From assembly GCF_963678635.1 (NCBI RefSeq), contig NC_087062.1:49484962-49548961 (forward strand): DNA of 64,000 nt, given 5' to 3'. The DNA comes from Symsagittifera roscoffensis (taxonomy: Eukaryota; Xenacoelomorpha; Acoela; Convolutidae). Position numbers and translations under genes: made by a program. This document shows positions 10,223 through 21,163 of the stretch, piece by piece; position 1 is the first letter of the stretch, and every line of letters starts with the position of its first letter. The notes under the pieces were generated by a model. That model did not search any database. It was not told where the DNA came from and saw only the letters and a program-made list of their open reading frames with translations.

Positions 10223-11360
10223 CTATGTCTCGGTTTTCTTTTGCGCCGTCTGGTTTTTCCGTCGTGTTTCCGTATTATCGCTAAAACCGATCTTGGGAAA
10301 GTTTGATTTCTTCCTGGTTTCCTCCGCTTTTTGTATAAGCTCTCGTGCATCCTGAATTGGCGTTGTACTCTCAGTGTTAGCTTGTTTTTTGAAAGTGATT
10401 TTTTTTCCTTTCGCGGGTGGTTTTTTATGCCATCGTGGATCGGAAAGACTTTCCTCCCTGTCCGATGATACTTGCAATTTATTAGTCAAATCTGTATTTT
10501 GTTGCTCTGGGCTTTTTATTGGGTCTGTATTTTGAGTTCCGCGGGGATGAAACCTCCCTTGAATCCGCGCGTTTCTGAGCGTCTATTCATTTCGCAGTGA
10601 ATAAAAAGGACGGTTTTTTGGACTGATTTGATTTTATCTGATTTAAAGTGGCAGAGAGCTGACTGTTTGTGGTCGATTTTCGAGTGAGAATGAAATCGAA
10701 TTTCCGTTTGCATTTGACCGTGAGTGGAATGTTTGGAGTGTTCGTTTGCTAATTGAGTGTTTGATATTGCTTCTAATAACCCTTTCTTTTTCGCGCGTTT
10801 TTTGATCAGTTCATACGGTGCTTTGTTTTGTTTGGCTAGGTTATTTAGAATGACGTTGTCAATCAATTCGAGGTTGTTTATGAATGCCTTAACTGATGCT
10901 ACAACATTTTCCTCGTCATACTGGCTGGGGGGTTTTGCCAATATAACTGGATTTCGTGACATATAGTCTAGTAATCCCATTTTATTTCCCGCAAGATGTT
11001 TGATATCAAAGTGAAATGGTATTAATCTATCAATCCACAGTGTTAGCCTACTCTGACTCGCTTTTGATCTTTCGCTTGCGTTTAGGTCGCTGATTAAAGC
11101 TTGGTGGTCTGTAATGACGGTGAAATGCTTTCCGTACAAGTAATATTTGAAATGTTCGTTGGCTCAAACTTTTCCTAATAATTCGAGTTCGTTTACTGAA
11201 TATTTTTCCTCGAGAGGGTTCAAGAAACGTGATGCGTATGCTATAGCTATCCAACCCTGTGGTGAATTTTGTTCTAAAGCTGCCCCTAACCCTGTGTTAG
11301 ATGCGTCACAAACTATGCGGGTTTCGAAATGCTGGTCAAAATGTTTATTTTGAGTGATTG
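10223..11360 (-). pseudogene. Ty3 RNase H and linker, second copy
   Basis: Minus-strand frames encode the RNase H core: SVNELELLGKV-like residues around 11254-11150, then MYGKHFTVITDHQAL (catalytic Asp block) from 11139 and HLAGNKMGLLDYMSRNP. A long charged linker rich in Lys/Ser follows. Frame changes separate the pieces. It corresponds to 12892-13960 in the other copy. Confidence 0.7.
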
Positions 11361-11560
11361 CAGCTACGAGTTTTGGTATGTTTTTGAAGGCGGTGTTATG
11401 TTCCGAGGACCACTCGAGTGGTTTTTTCTTTTCTGTGTTTTTAGCGATGGACGAAGTGCAGCAGCTGCTTGTGCTACATTTGGTATTTAACGTGTGAGGT
11501 GGTGTATTGACCCCATAAAGCTTTTTAGTTGGTTAAAAGTTCTTGGTGGTGATAGTTTTT

Positions 11561-12296
11561 CTATTGCTTCGGTTTTCTTAGTGAGCGGTGTTGTTCCTTC
11601 GCTATTAATGTTGAATCGCAACCGCTCAATCTGTTTACAAGTGAACTGACATTTCTCAAATTAATCGCAAGATTTTCTTCATCTAATTTGTCCAACACTG
11701 CTTTTAGCTTCTGTTGATGCAGTTCGGTAGAGCCTTTCGTAAAAATCAGTATATCATCTAAGTATGCATATGTGTTTGTGGCATTCGTCAACGTCAAATC
11801 AACGGCTTTTTGGAATTCGGCTGGCATGTCCGTAAGGCCGTAGAAACCGGTTTGGAATTGATATGTTCCAGTTGCATTGCCACCGATTGAGCTGAAATTG
11901 CACTGTTCGCGTGTTTTCTGATCCAGCGGGATTTGAGAGTATGCATATCGAAGGTCGAAATTTGAAAACAATGTCTGTTTTGTTTTGTCTGACTTTACTA
12001 CTTGGGCTATGGTATCCAGTAATAGATCAATATTGGGCATTTGATATTTGTTTTTATGGATAAATTTGTTGATTTTCGTTAAATCCAATGCAAGTTTAAC
12101 TGTTTGATTTTTTTACAGTGATGACAATTGGACTGATGAATTGTCTATTCAAAATTTTTTCCGATTTGTTTCCGATAATATCTTTCTGATCAATCAGTTT
12201 GTTTAGTTCTTCCTCCACACGTTCTTGTAAATGTATCGGGATGCGGCGACCTTTTTGTTGTATCGGAACGAATTCTTTAATAAATTGTGTCTTCAT
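11561..12296 (-). pseudogene. Ty3 reverse transcriptase, second copy
   Basis: The N-terminal part (12296-12096) has KGRRIPIHLQERVEEELNKL and ISPIVITVKK. The palm (12088-11561) has SNFDLRYAYSQIPLD (motif A Asp), GTYQFQTGFYGLTDMPAEFQ and AYLDDILIF (the YxDD box). All catalytic residues are present, but a frame change at 12096/12088 splits the domain. It has about 95% similarity to the copy at 14119-14895. Confidence 0.8.
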
Positions 12297-12387
12297 TGTG
12301 TGATTCTTGGATTTTCCAATACGTACGCACAGTTGTGCGAAATTTTCTTTGACCCATTGTTTAATTGCTGGATCAGACCAGGATGAG

Positions 12388-12597
12388 TTAAGTGCAAGCT
12401 ATCAAGAACTGTTTGTCGTAATTGATGGGTATTACTATTCTCTCGTCAATTAGTAGGCTTTCTTCGCGGACGTGGAGCCGAATTCTAATGTTATGCCAAT
12501 ATGGTTCATAGGAAAATTTTATGGCCTCCCAGTCTTTTTTTTTTTGACGAATTTGATGAGTGGGCGGAGGTTCCGATCTTTCAATTGTTGCCACCAC
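12388..12597 (-). pseudogene. Ty3 pre-integrase fragment, first copy
   Basis: WEAIKFSYEPYWHNIRIRLH matches 9689-9900. The conserved KKVLGVRFIAAATKK portion is deleted. The copy ends at about 12380 where it joins the second RT copy, so this pol copy has no integrase core. Confidence 0.65.
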
Positions 12598-12891
12598 TCC
12601 TTCAGTAATCAGCTCATGGCTGGCCTCGAGTGATGTATTTTCGTCATAGTTGAGGATGCCTCGTTGTGACTTGTCTCCTCCTGTATAGTCTGTGTTGGGT
12701 CCATGCGGCTCACCCAGACTTCATCTTCTGATTTTTGTTCCCCGGAGTTTTGCTTGTGTGGCTGTAGAAATTACTCTGGTCTCGGTCTGGCAGAATTTTG
12801 AGTCTTTTGGGTCGGTGAATTTCTTTGTCTCGGTTTTCTTTTGCGCCGTCTGGTTTTTCCGTCGTGTTTCCGTATTATCGTTAAAAACGAT

Positions 12892-13960
12892 CTAGGGAAA
12901 GTTTGATTTCTTCCTGGTTTCCTCCGCTTTTTGTATAAGCTCTCGTGCATCCTGAATTGACGTTGTACTTTCAGTGTTAGCTTGTTTTTTGAAAGTGATT
13001 TTCTTTCCTTTCGCGGGTGGTTTTTTATGACATCGTGGATCGGAAAGTCTTTCCTCCCTGTCCGATGATACTTGTGATTTATTAGTCAAATCTGTATTTT
13101 GTTGCTCTGGGCTTTTTATTGGGTCTGTGCTTTTGAGTTCCGCGGGGATGAAACCTCCCTTGAATCCGCGCGTTTCTGAGCGTCTATTCATTTCGCAGTG
13201 AATAAAAAGGACGGTTTTTTGGACTGATTTGATTTTATCTGATTTAAAGTGGCAGAGAGCTGACTGTTTGTGGTCGATTTTCGAGTGAGAATGAAATCGA
13301 ATTTCTGTTTGCAATTGACCGTGAGTGGAATGTTTGGAGTGTTCGTTTGCTAATTGAGTGTTTGATATCGCTTCTAATAACCCTTTCTTTTTCGCGCGTT
13401 TTTTGATCAGTTCATACGGTGCTTTGTTTTGATTGGCTAGGTTATTTAGAATGACGTTGTCAATCAATTCGAGGTTGTTTATGAATGCCTTAACTGATGC
13501 TGAAACAATTTCCTCGTCATACTGGCTGGGGGTTTTGCCAATATAACTGGATTTCGTGACATATAGTCTATTAATCCTATTTTATTTCCCGCAAGATGTT
13601 TGATATCAAAGTGAAATGGTATTAATCTATCAATCCACCGTGTTAGCCTACTCTGACGCGTTTTGATCTTTCGCTTTAGGTCGCTGATTAAAGCTTGGTG
13701 GTCTGTAATGACGGTGAAATGCTTTCCGTACAAGTAATATTTGAAATGTTCGTTGGCTCAAACTTTTCTTAATAATTCGAGTTCGTTTACGGAACATTTT
13801 TCCTCGAGAGGGTTTAAGAAACGTGATGCGTATGCTATAGCTATCCAAACCTGTGGTGAATTTTGTTCTAACGCTGCCCCTAACCCTGTGTTAGATGCGT
13901 CACAAACTATGCGGGTTTCGAAATGCTGGTCAAAATGTTTATTTTGAGTGATTGCAGCTA
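12892..13960 (-). pseudogene. Ty3 RNase H and linker, first copy
   Basis: Contains the same blocks as 10223-11360 (YGKHFTVITDHQAL, HLAGNKIGLIDYMSRNP, then the Lys/Ser-rich linker). It has independent substitutions, and a small deletion at the DLKRK position removes bases seen in the other copy. Separate frames show decay. Confidence 0.7.
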
Positions 13961-14118
13961 CGAGTTTTGGTATGTTTTTGAAGGCGGTGTTGTGTTCCGA
14001 GGACCACTCGAGTGGTTTTTTAATTTCTGTGTTTTTAGAGATGGACGAAGTGCAGCAGCTGCTTGTGCTAAATTTGGTTTTTAACGTTTGATGTGGTGTA
14101 TTGACCCCATAAAGCTTT

Positions 14119-14895
14119 TTAGTTGGTTAAAAGTTCTTGGTGGTGATAGTTTTTCAATTGTTTCCGTTTTCTTAGTGAGCGGTGTTGTTCCTTCGCTTTT
14201 AATGTTGAATCCCAACCACTCAATCTCTTTACAAGTGAACTTACATTTCTCAAATGAATCGCAAGATTTTCTTCATCTAATTTGTCCAACACTGCTTTTA
14301 GCTTCTGTTGATGCAGTTCGGTAGAGCCTTTCGTAACAATCAGTATATCATCTAAGTATGCATATGTGTTTGTGGAATTCGTCAACGTCATATCAACGGC
14401 TTTTTGGAATTCGGCTGGCACGTCCGTAAGGCCGTAGAATCCGGTTTGGAATTGATATGTTCCAGTTGCATTGCCACCGATTAAGCTGAAATTGCACTGT
14501 TCACGTGTTTTCTGATCCAGCGGGATTTGAAAGTATGCATATCGAAGGTCAAAATTTGAAAACAATGTCTGTTTTGTTTTGTCTGACTTTACTACTTGGG
14601 CTATGGTATCCAGTAATAGATCAATATTGGGCATTTGATATTTGTTTTTATGGATAAGTTTGTTGATTTTCTTTGAATCTAATGCAAGTTTAACTGTTTG
14701 ATTTTTTTACAGTGATGACAATTGGACTGATGAATTGTCTATTCAAACACTTTTCCAATTTGTTTCCGATAATATCTTTCTGATCAATCAGTTTGTTTAG
14801 TTCTTCCTCCACACGTTCTTGTAAATGTATCTAGATGCGGCGACCTTTTTGTTGTATCGGAACGAATTCTTTAATAAACTCTGTCTTCATTGTGT
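14119..14895 (-). pseudogene. Ty3 reverse transcriptase, first copy
   Basis: Blocks SNFDLRYAYFQIPLD, FYGLTDVPAEFQKAVD and AYLDDILIV are present in one frame (14634-14119). The upstream RT N-terminus (to about 14895) lies in another frame. The 7.1-kb tandem duplication starts inside this gene at about 14563, so only its N-terminal third recurs at 21703. Confidence 0.8.
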
Positions 14896-15000
14896 GATTC
14901 TTGGATTTTCCAATACGTACGCACAGTTGTGCGAAATTTTCTTTGACCCATTGTTTAATTGCTGGATCAGACTTTTCCTGGTCTCGTTTTGTTTTTGTTG

Positions 15001-16084
15001 TTATTGTTTTAGTTTAATACCGATTTGTGGTAACAAGTTTCTTCCTATAACGTTCGCTTTTTTGTCATCTACTACGATGAATGGAGCTGATTGCACCTTC
15101 CAGCCTCCTGACTCGATAGCAATAATTAATTTTCCCTTTGGAACGATCGTTTCACCGTTATAGCATGCTAAGTTCCGTGTGGTGTCTCTTGTTGGGATAA
15201 TTTTAAACGTTGCCTCTTTGTTATTGTGTTGGAGACGCCGTGCGGTTTTTTCCTTGAGAAAAGACATTGGGCTTCCCGAATCAGCACTAGCAAACAATAG
15301 CTCTGAACTCGTCTTCAATTTGACAATGTGTCCTTTTAAGTCATCCTCTGCTAGTGTTCTTGTGTTTTTAATCTCGAATGATTCTGCGATTGCCATTACC
15401 GAAAAAATATCTATTTGATAATCCTCCCAACCGTTGCTGGAAGAAAATTTGGCAAATGTCTTTGGATCGTTTTCTGTTTCGAGACTTTCCGTCTCTAGTT
15501 CCTCCTGTTTATCTGTATCTTCCAGATAGTTTACTTGTGTGGAACGGCAAACTTTAGCGAAGTGGCCCCGTTTGGCGCATTTGGTACAACTTTTACCTTT
15601 AGCGGGGCAGGACTGTAAGTTATTTTGATTATATTGATTTCCGCATTTGTAACACTGTTTTTGACCATCTGTATTGGCATTTCTCTGTTGTCCTCTGTTG
15701 TTTTGTGACCCCCGTGTGAATGGTCGCCCTCTAAATCCTCGTCCTCTTGGTGCGTTTTGATTGTTGGAGCAGTACGCGCGCCCCGGCGTGTTTATGTAGT
15801 TAACCGGTTCTTGTTTTGACGTTACATGTTGTCCTCCGAACGGATTGGTTTTCATAGTACGACTATGTTCGATTCCTTTTTCTCTACGTATAGCATATTC
15901 ATTTGCGTCTGTGCTAATAATTCTTCAGCAATTTTGTCATTGTTTATGTGTGCGGTGAACATGTCTCGAAACCATTCATCCTCGCGATACCCGCAATCCG
16001 CTCGTGACGCTAGTTCCACGAGGTCTGAATGGAATTGCTCTAAACTCTCTGTTTTCTTTTGTTTTCGACATATGAAATTGTACC
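15001..16084 (-). pseudogene. Ty3 nucleocapsid and protease, copy 1
   Basis: From about 15855 downward: an RG-rich stretch (APRGRGFRGRPFTRG), two zinc knuckles (CYKCGNQYNQNNLQSC-type and CTKCAKRGHFAKVC), an acidic linker, and the protease active site ASADSGSPMSFL with flap and the C-terminal VIGRNLLPQIGIKL. In this copy the frame upstream is broken because 16 bp (between two GTCT repeats near 15910) are missing relative to copy 2. The protease Asp-Ser-Gly is intact. Confidence 0.75.
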
Positions 16085-16197
16085 TTTCAAAGGCGATATT
16101 CTAGTTGTTACAAAAATATCCTCGAGGGTTGTCTTACTTCTTGTGTGGAGACAGTGTGTAGTTCCAAATTGGGTCTTTTTTGTTGTATTTGTCTTTG

Positions 16198-16587
16198 TCA
16201 TTCTGCTCCTAAGCATAAGAATATGTAACTGCGTATTTTTGCGTCGGTTTTGTCCCATCTGAAGGAATTACAAAGTACTCCTTTCTCTCGTGCTTTTATT
16301 ACGTGGTTCTCCCAACCAACTCTTTTCTCTTGGTTTCTGACTTCTCTATTCTTCTTTTGTGCCTCAGTTTTTCCTGTGATTTCAACCTCGTACACTGGTT
16401 CTGGAGGTTCGACCAATGCTGGTTGGGCTCTCAATAGATTTCGTACTTCTATCCCGTCTTTCGCAAATATCGCCATTTCCATTATTGCTGCCCACTTGGA
16501 CCATTCTAGAGGTGGTTCAACAGATGCCTTCTCCCAGAACGGGTTTATGTGGAGTGGATTTTTTGAGTATCCTGCTGGCTGCGCCAT
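16198..16587 (-). pseudogene. Ty3 Gag N-terminal region, copy 1
   Basis: ATG at 16585-16587 gives MAQPAGYSKNPLHINPFW, then EWSKWAAIMEMAIFAKDGIE, typical of the start of a Ty3 capsid region. A stop at 16198-16200 after FLCLGAE interrupts it, and recognisable capsid continues in another frame to about 16040. The upstream in-frame TTG at 16686 lies in the PBS and is not a likely start. Confidence 0.65.
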
Positions 16588-16669
16588 GTCATACCTCAAT
16601 GTATGATCTTCTAATCCTGGAATCCGAATGGATCGACAAACTGAGATTTTAGTGCGAAGCGAGATAAAA

Positions 16670-16690
16670 CAACTAATTGGAACCAATGTT
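16670..16690 (-). promoter_or_regulatory. primer-binding site and LTR edge of the Ty3 element
   Basis: On the minus strand a TGGTTCCAATTAGTTG stretch (16685-16670) follows an LTR-like end ...TTAACA by one base, as expected for a tRNA-primed element. The primer tRNA cannot be named. The outer end of this 5' LTR is undefined because no second LTR is present. Confidence 0.5.
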
Positions 16691-16909
16691 AATTCTTGGT
16701 CTGACCGATCATTCGGTCACTGTTTGAGAGAAGATGTCTCAAGGTCGATTGACCGGCCATATGTATGGTTATAACATACGTTAACATAAAACATGTATAT
16801 AAATATATATATCTAGATTTTGTCGGTCCATGCCGGATGACAATCCCTTCGTAGAACTTCGCTTAATGCCGGTCCACTTAAACTTTAGGGTAATAGTTAC
16901 TTCACAGAT
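16691..16909. promoter_or_regulatory. probable LTR interior with TATA-rich block
   Basis: An AT block (ATGTATATAAATATATAT near 16793-16812) could hold the promoter of the minus-strand element. The boundaries are inferred only from the PBS side. Confidence 0.35.
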
Positions 16910-17194
16910 ATGGTAGACCAAGCCGGATTAGCGCAGAACCCTGTCGTGATCAACCCCTCAACCGATACAGCTGCCTCAGTCAAGAAAAAAACACGACGGA
17001 CTGGAACTCTGTTAATTCACAGTTCACAGATGGTACGGAAAAACCCGACTGATGAACTGACATTGCCCGAGCCAAAGAGCGTGGTTTTCCAATCGGAAAT
17101 CGATCCAGTTGACATTGATGTTGTTTCGATCATTTCAACGTCATCCTCACTCAGAGAAAAGTTGACTGGCTTCGACTCCGAGTCAAATAGCTGA
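16910..17194 (+). CDS. 94-aa ORF of unknown function, copy 1
   Basis: ATG-initiated, with basic KKKTRRTG near residue 26 and an acidic Ser-rich C-terminus (IDPVDIDVVSIISTSSS). The composition looks protein-like, and the frame is preserved identically in copy 2. It lies just beyond the presumed LTR edge of the Ty3 element, antisense to it. No family recognised. It could be a chance frame. Confidence 0.3.
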   Translation: MVDQAGLAQNPVVINPSTDTAASVKKKTRRTGTLLIHSSQMVRKNPTDELTLPEPKSVVFQSEIDPVDIDVVSIISTSSSLREKLTGFDSESNS

Positions 17195-18125
17195 ATTCTT
17201 TCGGAAAAGGGTAGATTCCTGTCGGGAAAACAAAACTACCAAACTCTTCGATTACGAACTTTATGTATCCTCTTATTGGCGCTGAGTCTTAGGACAAACC
17301 TAGCTGAATTTTAGTGATAGATCACGCATTCAGAACTAAAATATTGCATTCGCCATAGTATCCCTATTGATGCTCAAACCATTTCTTTTCCTGCGCACTC
17401 AGTCGGCGCTTTTATTGTGAAATCCTTAACAACCCAAGTACTTATATATATGGCGTTAGTTACTTTCTCCGATTTTATTTTCTTAAAAATTCACTTAGTA
17501 CCTCAGTCCAAGGAGGGAAAAGAGATATTGTATTTATTTTGTAATTGTTTTTTACTTAAAATTCTCCCCAGTACGGGAAGTGTTGAGATGTGATTTTAGA
17601 ATACTCTTCTTTGATTACTTTAGTGACAGCTTTTAGCTTGACCTTCAACTTACGTCCACTCCTTCGGAGTGATATCGTTCACTTTTTAGTTTAATGTTTT
17701 AATGATTAAGTAAATCACTTACGTTAACAAACCTTCTTGTTCTGTTACATAGAATTAGATACAGAATCAGCTCGAACACTTATATTTGAGCCTGAACAAA
17801 TTTAAACATTTTCAATGAAAAAAGCAGAGCGCACTAGAAGTTAAATGTGTCTTTTGAAGGCTTGACTCACGTCAATTTGCCATTAACTATGAATCATGTT
17901 ATGATTTCAATCCGTTTTGCACTTAAAGGTGTTCGTTTTTCAGGCGTGCAATACTGAGGCAAACACAGTTTTTTAGCGACAAGACCTGTTTGCCAATTGC
18001 GTTTTCGTCTTTTTCGGTGTCCGTGCAATAGCAGTTTATTATTGTTTCCCCCCTTAAAGTCCGTAAAAGTTGAGTAGGAGAGTACGATTAAGCTGTATTT
18101 GATTTTCGAGATAAGATACCACGCC
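17195..18125. other. non-coding, copy 1
   Basis: AT-rich sequence without ORFs of note. I see no RNA gene or mobile element boundary in it. Confidence 0.4.
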
Positions 18126-18300
18126 GGAAATGACTATACAGCTAGCCACTGGTTGTTCGGTCATATTGATACCGGGTCACAGATATCTATGTAGCTAGTT
18201 GCTTGGTCATATTTATACTGGTCCATAAATGTCACTGCAACTAGTCACTTGGCATTCGGTTAAAGTGATAATCGGCCCTCAAATGCCTATACAACCACGT
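18126..18300. repeat. degenerate ~50-bp tandem repeat, copy 1
   Basis: About three and a half units share AAATG...CTATACAGCTAGCCACT-like starts followed by TTGTTCGGTCATATTGATAC-like ends. Units begin near 18126, 18180, 18227 and 18280. They are diverged, so the array is old. Confidence 0.55.
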
Positions 18301-18929
18301 CTTGATGTTCGTTGAGTTTCCTATTTACTGTGAGCTTTTGATTTTATCACTTTTGTTTAAGATGCTTTTCTTTCATTCGATGTTTAATACTGAGACAATA
18401 CGTAAATGTTCATTTGCAAGACTGTTTGTAAGATATACTTCGTCCCGTTTATCATTATCGTGGCCGTCTTTTCTTTCAGTTTGTCAACAACATATGGATT
18501 CCAGAGCCGAGTTTGTAGAAAACGCTCATGTAGTTTCAGAAAAACAATTACACTTTTAAGAAATGAATTACATAAATGAACACACATCAGTCAACAACAA
18601 AAGTGACTACGGGCACAGATTAGTCAAAAGAACAAAGGTTTTCAACTTGCTTTATACATTAAATTTACACTCCATCCCAAATATAAAAATGATTTGATTT
18701 TTTTTACATTCATCATCAGAACAAATATACAAAGTATCACTACATTAAAAGCAGTTATTGCTCAGCTTAGATCTACATAGATGGAAGGTTACAAACAAAT
18801 TTATAAAGGTCTGTGATATGAACAAGTTATAAAAAAATATTTAAGTTACATCTCTTTTCTTCCCACTCGACCCGTGAGCTATCATCGTGGTCCCGGGCCT
18901 CTAAAAATTTAATTACTCTTCAACTAAAT
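18301..18929. other. non-coding, copy 1
   Basis: AT-rich. A plus-strand 85-codon frame at 18302-18559 has no recognisable motif. Confidence 0.35.
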
Positions 18930-19400
18930 GCAATCAATAGTCATTTTTTTAAGACGCATTGGGTGGCGTCCCTCATGCTTGAAGGAACGAATGCTTGAAA
19001 CTAATTTTAGCTTACTTTCAGCCAATCAGAATTAAGTATTCAAAGTCTCAAAGTAAATCGCGAAAATAAGCGAAAGTAAGAAAAAAAATCCAGGCCATTA
19101 GTGTTAATATTGACCGATTACATAATAAGCAGATGAGTTTTCAAGGCTGAAAAATTCTTATTACTTTGACCTCATTAATCTTGATGATTATCTGAATAGT
19201 ATTGCGGTTGTAACCCGCAATTTGTAATGTTTTTTGATTATTTTCCACTGATTTAATACGTTTTCTGTTAATTTTGACTTCGATTTTGGGAGAAAGGCAT
19301 TTAGCCAATAGAATATCTCTGCGATTTTGATTGGTTGAAATTTTTCAAGCATTCGGTCCTTCAAGCATGAGAACCCTCCCCGACGCAATGTATTGATTGC
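18930..19400. mobile_element. foldback/MITE-like element, copy 1
   Basis: Left arm GCAATCAATA...GACGCATTGGGTGG...CTCATGCTTGAAGGAACG pairs with the reverse complement of the right arm ending ...GACGCAATGTATTGATTGC. The strongest matching arms are about 18955-19002 and 19341-19391, with weaker pairing inward (CCAATCAGAAT / ATTGGTTG). It encodes nothing. No target duplication is clear, so the superfamily is unassigned. Confidence 0.6.
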
Positions 19401-19760
19401 TAACACATGTCGTGAAAATAGCGCAGTTGCCAATAAACACTATGTTAAACTTACAGACTAAACTGTTAAAATTTCTTGTCTAAATCCAAAATCTTCGCCC
19501 AAAAAGAATCGATCGGATGTGATTACATCACTTCAAAAACATTTTCAATTTTTGCATCAAAATATGTATATCACTTTAGGAAGTTTCTTTGGGTGTACCA
19601 CAGCATTGCAACTTCCGTTACTCCCGTCTGTCCTCAAATTTCTGTGTACTGGTAACCTGTAATGAATAAATATCAGATTTGGAAACAAGGAAAAAGTTGA
19701 TCAGAAGCATTTGATTATTTTTAAAATTCTGAAGACAGCACATAACGGTAAAACTCCTCA
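19401..19760. other. non-coding, copy 1
   Basis: AT-rich spacer between the foldback element and the MITE; nothing recognised. Confidence 0.4.
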
Positions 19761-19768
19761 GGTTCCAG

Positions 19769-20200
19769 CAGGGGCGGATCTAGGATTTTTTCGAGGGGGG
19801 GGGGGCGGATTTTGAAAAAATTTTCGAAAATTTTGACGACCTTTTTTTTTTAGGTCGACTAAATTGATTTTTCGAGCTCTCCCAAAGCACTGTTTTGCCC
19901 CTATTTTGGCTAAATTTTCTGCGCCGCAGGCAAATTTTTGAAAAAACAGTCAAAAGAGCCGTTTTTGGGCACTTTTTGAAAAATTTTGACAAAAAAATCG
20001 CGTTTTTTTGGCGCGCGCTCCCCCTCAAATTTAGTATGTATTGGCGCCGAAGGCGCCTTTAGAAAAATTTTAGGGTCGGTCGGCCAAAAATAGATTTCTG
20101 AAAAAGTATAAAAGTATCAAAGGGGACCCTTTGGGTCGGCAGGGGGTCGAATCCCTGAGGGGGGGGGCGTCCGCCCCCCCCCCCCCTAAATCCGCCCCTG
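19769..20200. mobile_element. hAT-type MITE with 8-bp target duplication, copy 1
   Basis: Begins CAGGGGCGGATCTAGG and ends CCTAAATCCGCCCCTG, giving imperfect terminal inverted repeats with G/C runs inside. GGTTCCAG flanks it on both sides (19761-19768 and 20201-20208), the 8-bp target duplication typical of hAT transposases. It is 432 bp and non-coding, with A/T runs and a GGCGCCGAAGGCGCC palindrome near 20043. Confidence 0.85.
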
Positions 20201-20423
20201 GGTTCCAGGTATTGTTTATGACAGGCAATTTTTCGATAACTTTAACCCAATTTGAGAAATCTGGATCCAGGCGTAATTTTTCTATTACGCGGGAAATGCA
20301 GGTAATTAAAGCCCATTTTTGAGCGTGGAAGTCATTCTTCACGTTTTACGGGACCTTTTCAGTTTTGCATTTCAATCGCACTTCGTAAATAACGAGCAAA
20401 GCACCACGTTGTAAAAAAGAAAT

Positions 20424-20600
20424 ATGTCAGAGAAAGCAAAATCAACAACAAAAAAACTTTATTTGGCTCAATTAGCTCACATAAATCAAATTGGAATGAC
20501 TTGCAAGCCAGATTACGTCGACAGTTACAAGAAAGCTGTTACTGTCGCGTGTATTTTTGACCCCAGAGTAGACATAACGTCGAAAGTCAAACATAGCTAA
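20424..20600 (+). CDS. 58-aa ORF next to the LTR, copy 1
   Basis: MSEKAKSTTKKLYLAQLAHI start, then VTVACIFDPRVDITSKVKHS. It is followed 46 bp later by a donor-like CTG/GTGAGT. Copy 2 lacks exactly 36 bp (12 codons) and stays in frame. It may be a fragment of the host sequence into which the giant element inserted. Function unknown. Confidence 0.3.
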   Translation: MSEKAKSTTKKLYLAQLAHINQIGMTCKPDYVDSYKKAVTVACIFDPRVDITSKVKHS

Positions 20601-20752
20601 CAGACACAAAAAAAGAACCTGGCCATAAATCTGACCAAGAATCTGGTGAGTTTAAAGCACATTTTATATATGACACTTACTTTTGATAAAAATTAACCCA
20701 ATTTGAGAACTGGATGAAAAGGTCGCTGAGAAATCATTGAAATTACACCCAC

Positions 20753-21163
20753 TGGAACCTGATCTAAACTACATTTTATGATTGGATAAATTAGATATTT
20801 TACCAATGTAAAGTATTTAATATTAACCAATCATGATCCATCTAACTAACAATCCACTTATTTGTAAGTGCTGAAATTACTTGTAATTTCAGCACCAGAG
20901 AGATTTGAATTTAACTTAGAAATTAGTTGACTCTCCAAGAAGACTTCAGCAACCGCAATAAACCAGTATACCCTAGATCTATTGAGCCTAGCAGAGACTA
21001 GTTAAACAACCTGAGACTAGATAAGTATAAGAGTAAGATTAGGATCGGTATTAGACTAAGAAGTTGCACGAATCTATCCGGCCGAAAATAAGATAGCGTG
21101 ACGAGCAGACGGTGTACCCTATCCGAAATTACTCTATGAGTTATACCCATCGGTCATAACTCA
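20753..21163 (+). repeat. LTR of the giant element, duplicated copy
   Basis: 411 bp, TGGAACCTGATC...CGGTCATAACTCA, identical in layout to the 5' LTR at 27878-28288 and the 3' LTR at 48534-48943. It holds a 28-bp perfect palindrome at 20868-20895 (GTGCTGAAATTAC, TT, then its complement). The coding part does not follow, because the tandem joint lies 540 bp downstream. Confidence 0.9.

Larger units (their letters stand above)
7956..16686 (-). mobile_element. Ty3/gypsy retrotransposon (K02A2.6-like), defective
   Basis: On the minus strand, in order: PBS-like site, Gag, two zinc knuckles, aspartic protease, RT, RNase H, start of IN, then a second RT, RNase H and complete IN. Domain order PR-RT-RH-IN defines Ty3/gypsy (Metaviridae). 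The zinc-knuckle/protease region and the IN DHRAIELVERL motif resemble elements annotated as K02A2.6-like. The duplicated RT-IN segment (9682-about 12376 versus about 12380-14970) is diverged by several percent, older than the other duplications. No LTR is visible at the low-coordinate end, where the element stops abruptly against the RING exon. Multiple stops and frame changes make it inactive. Confidence 0.85.
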
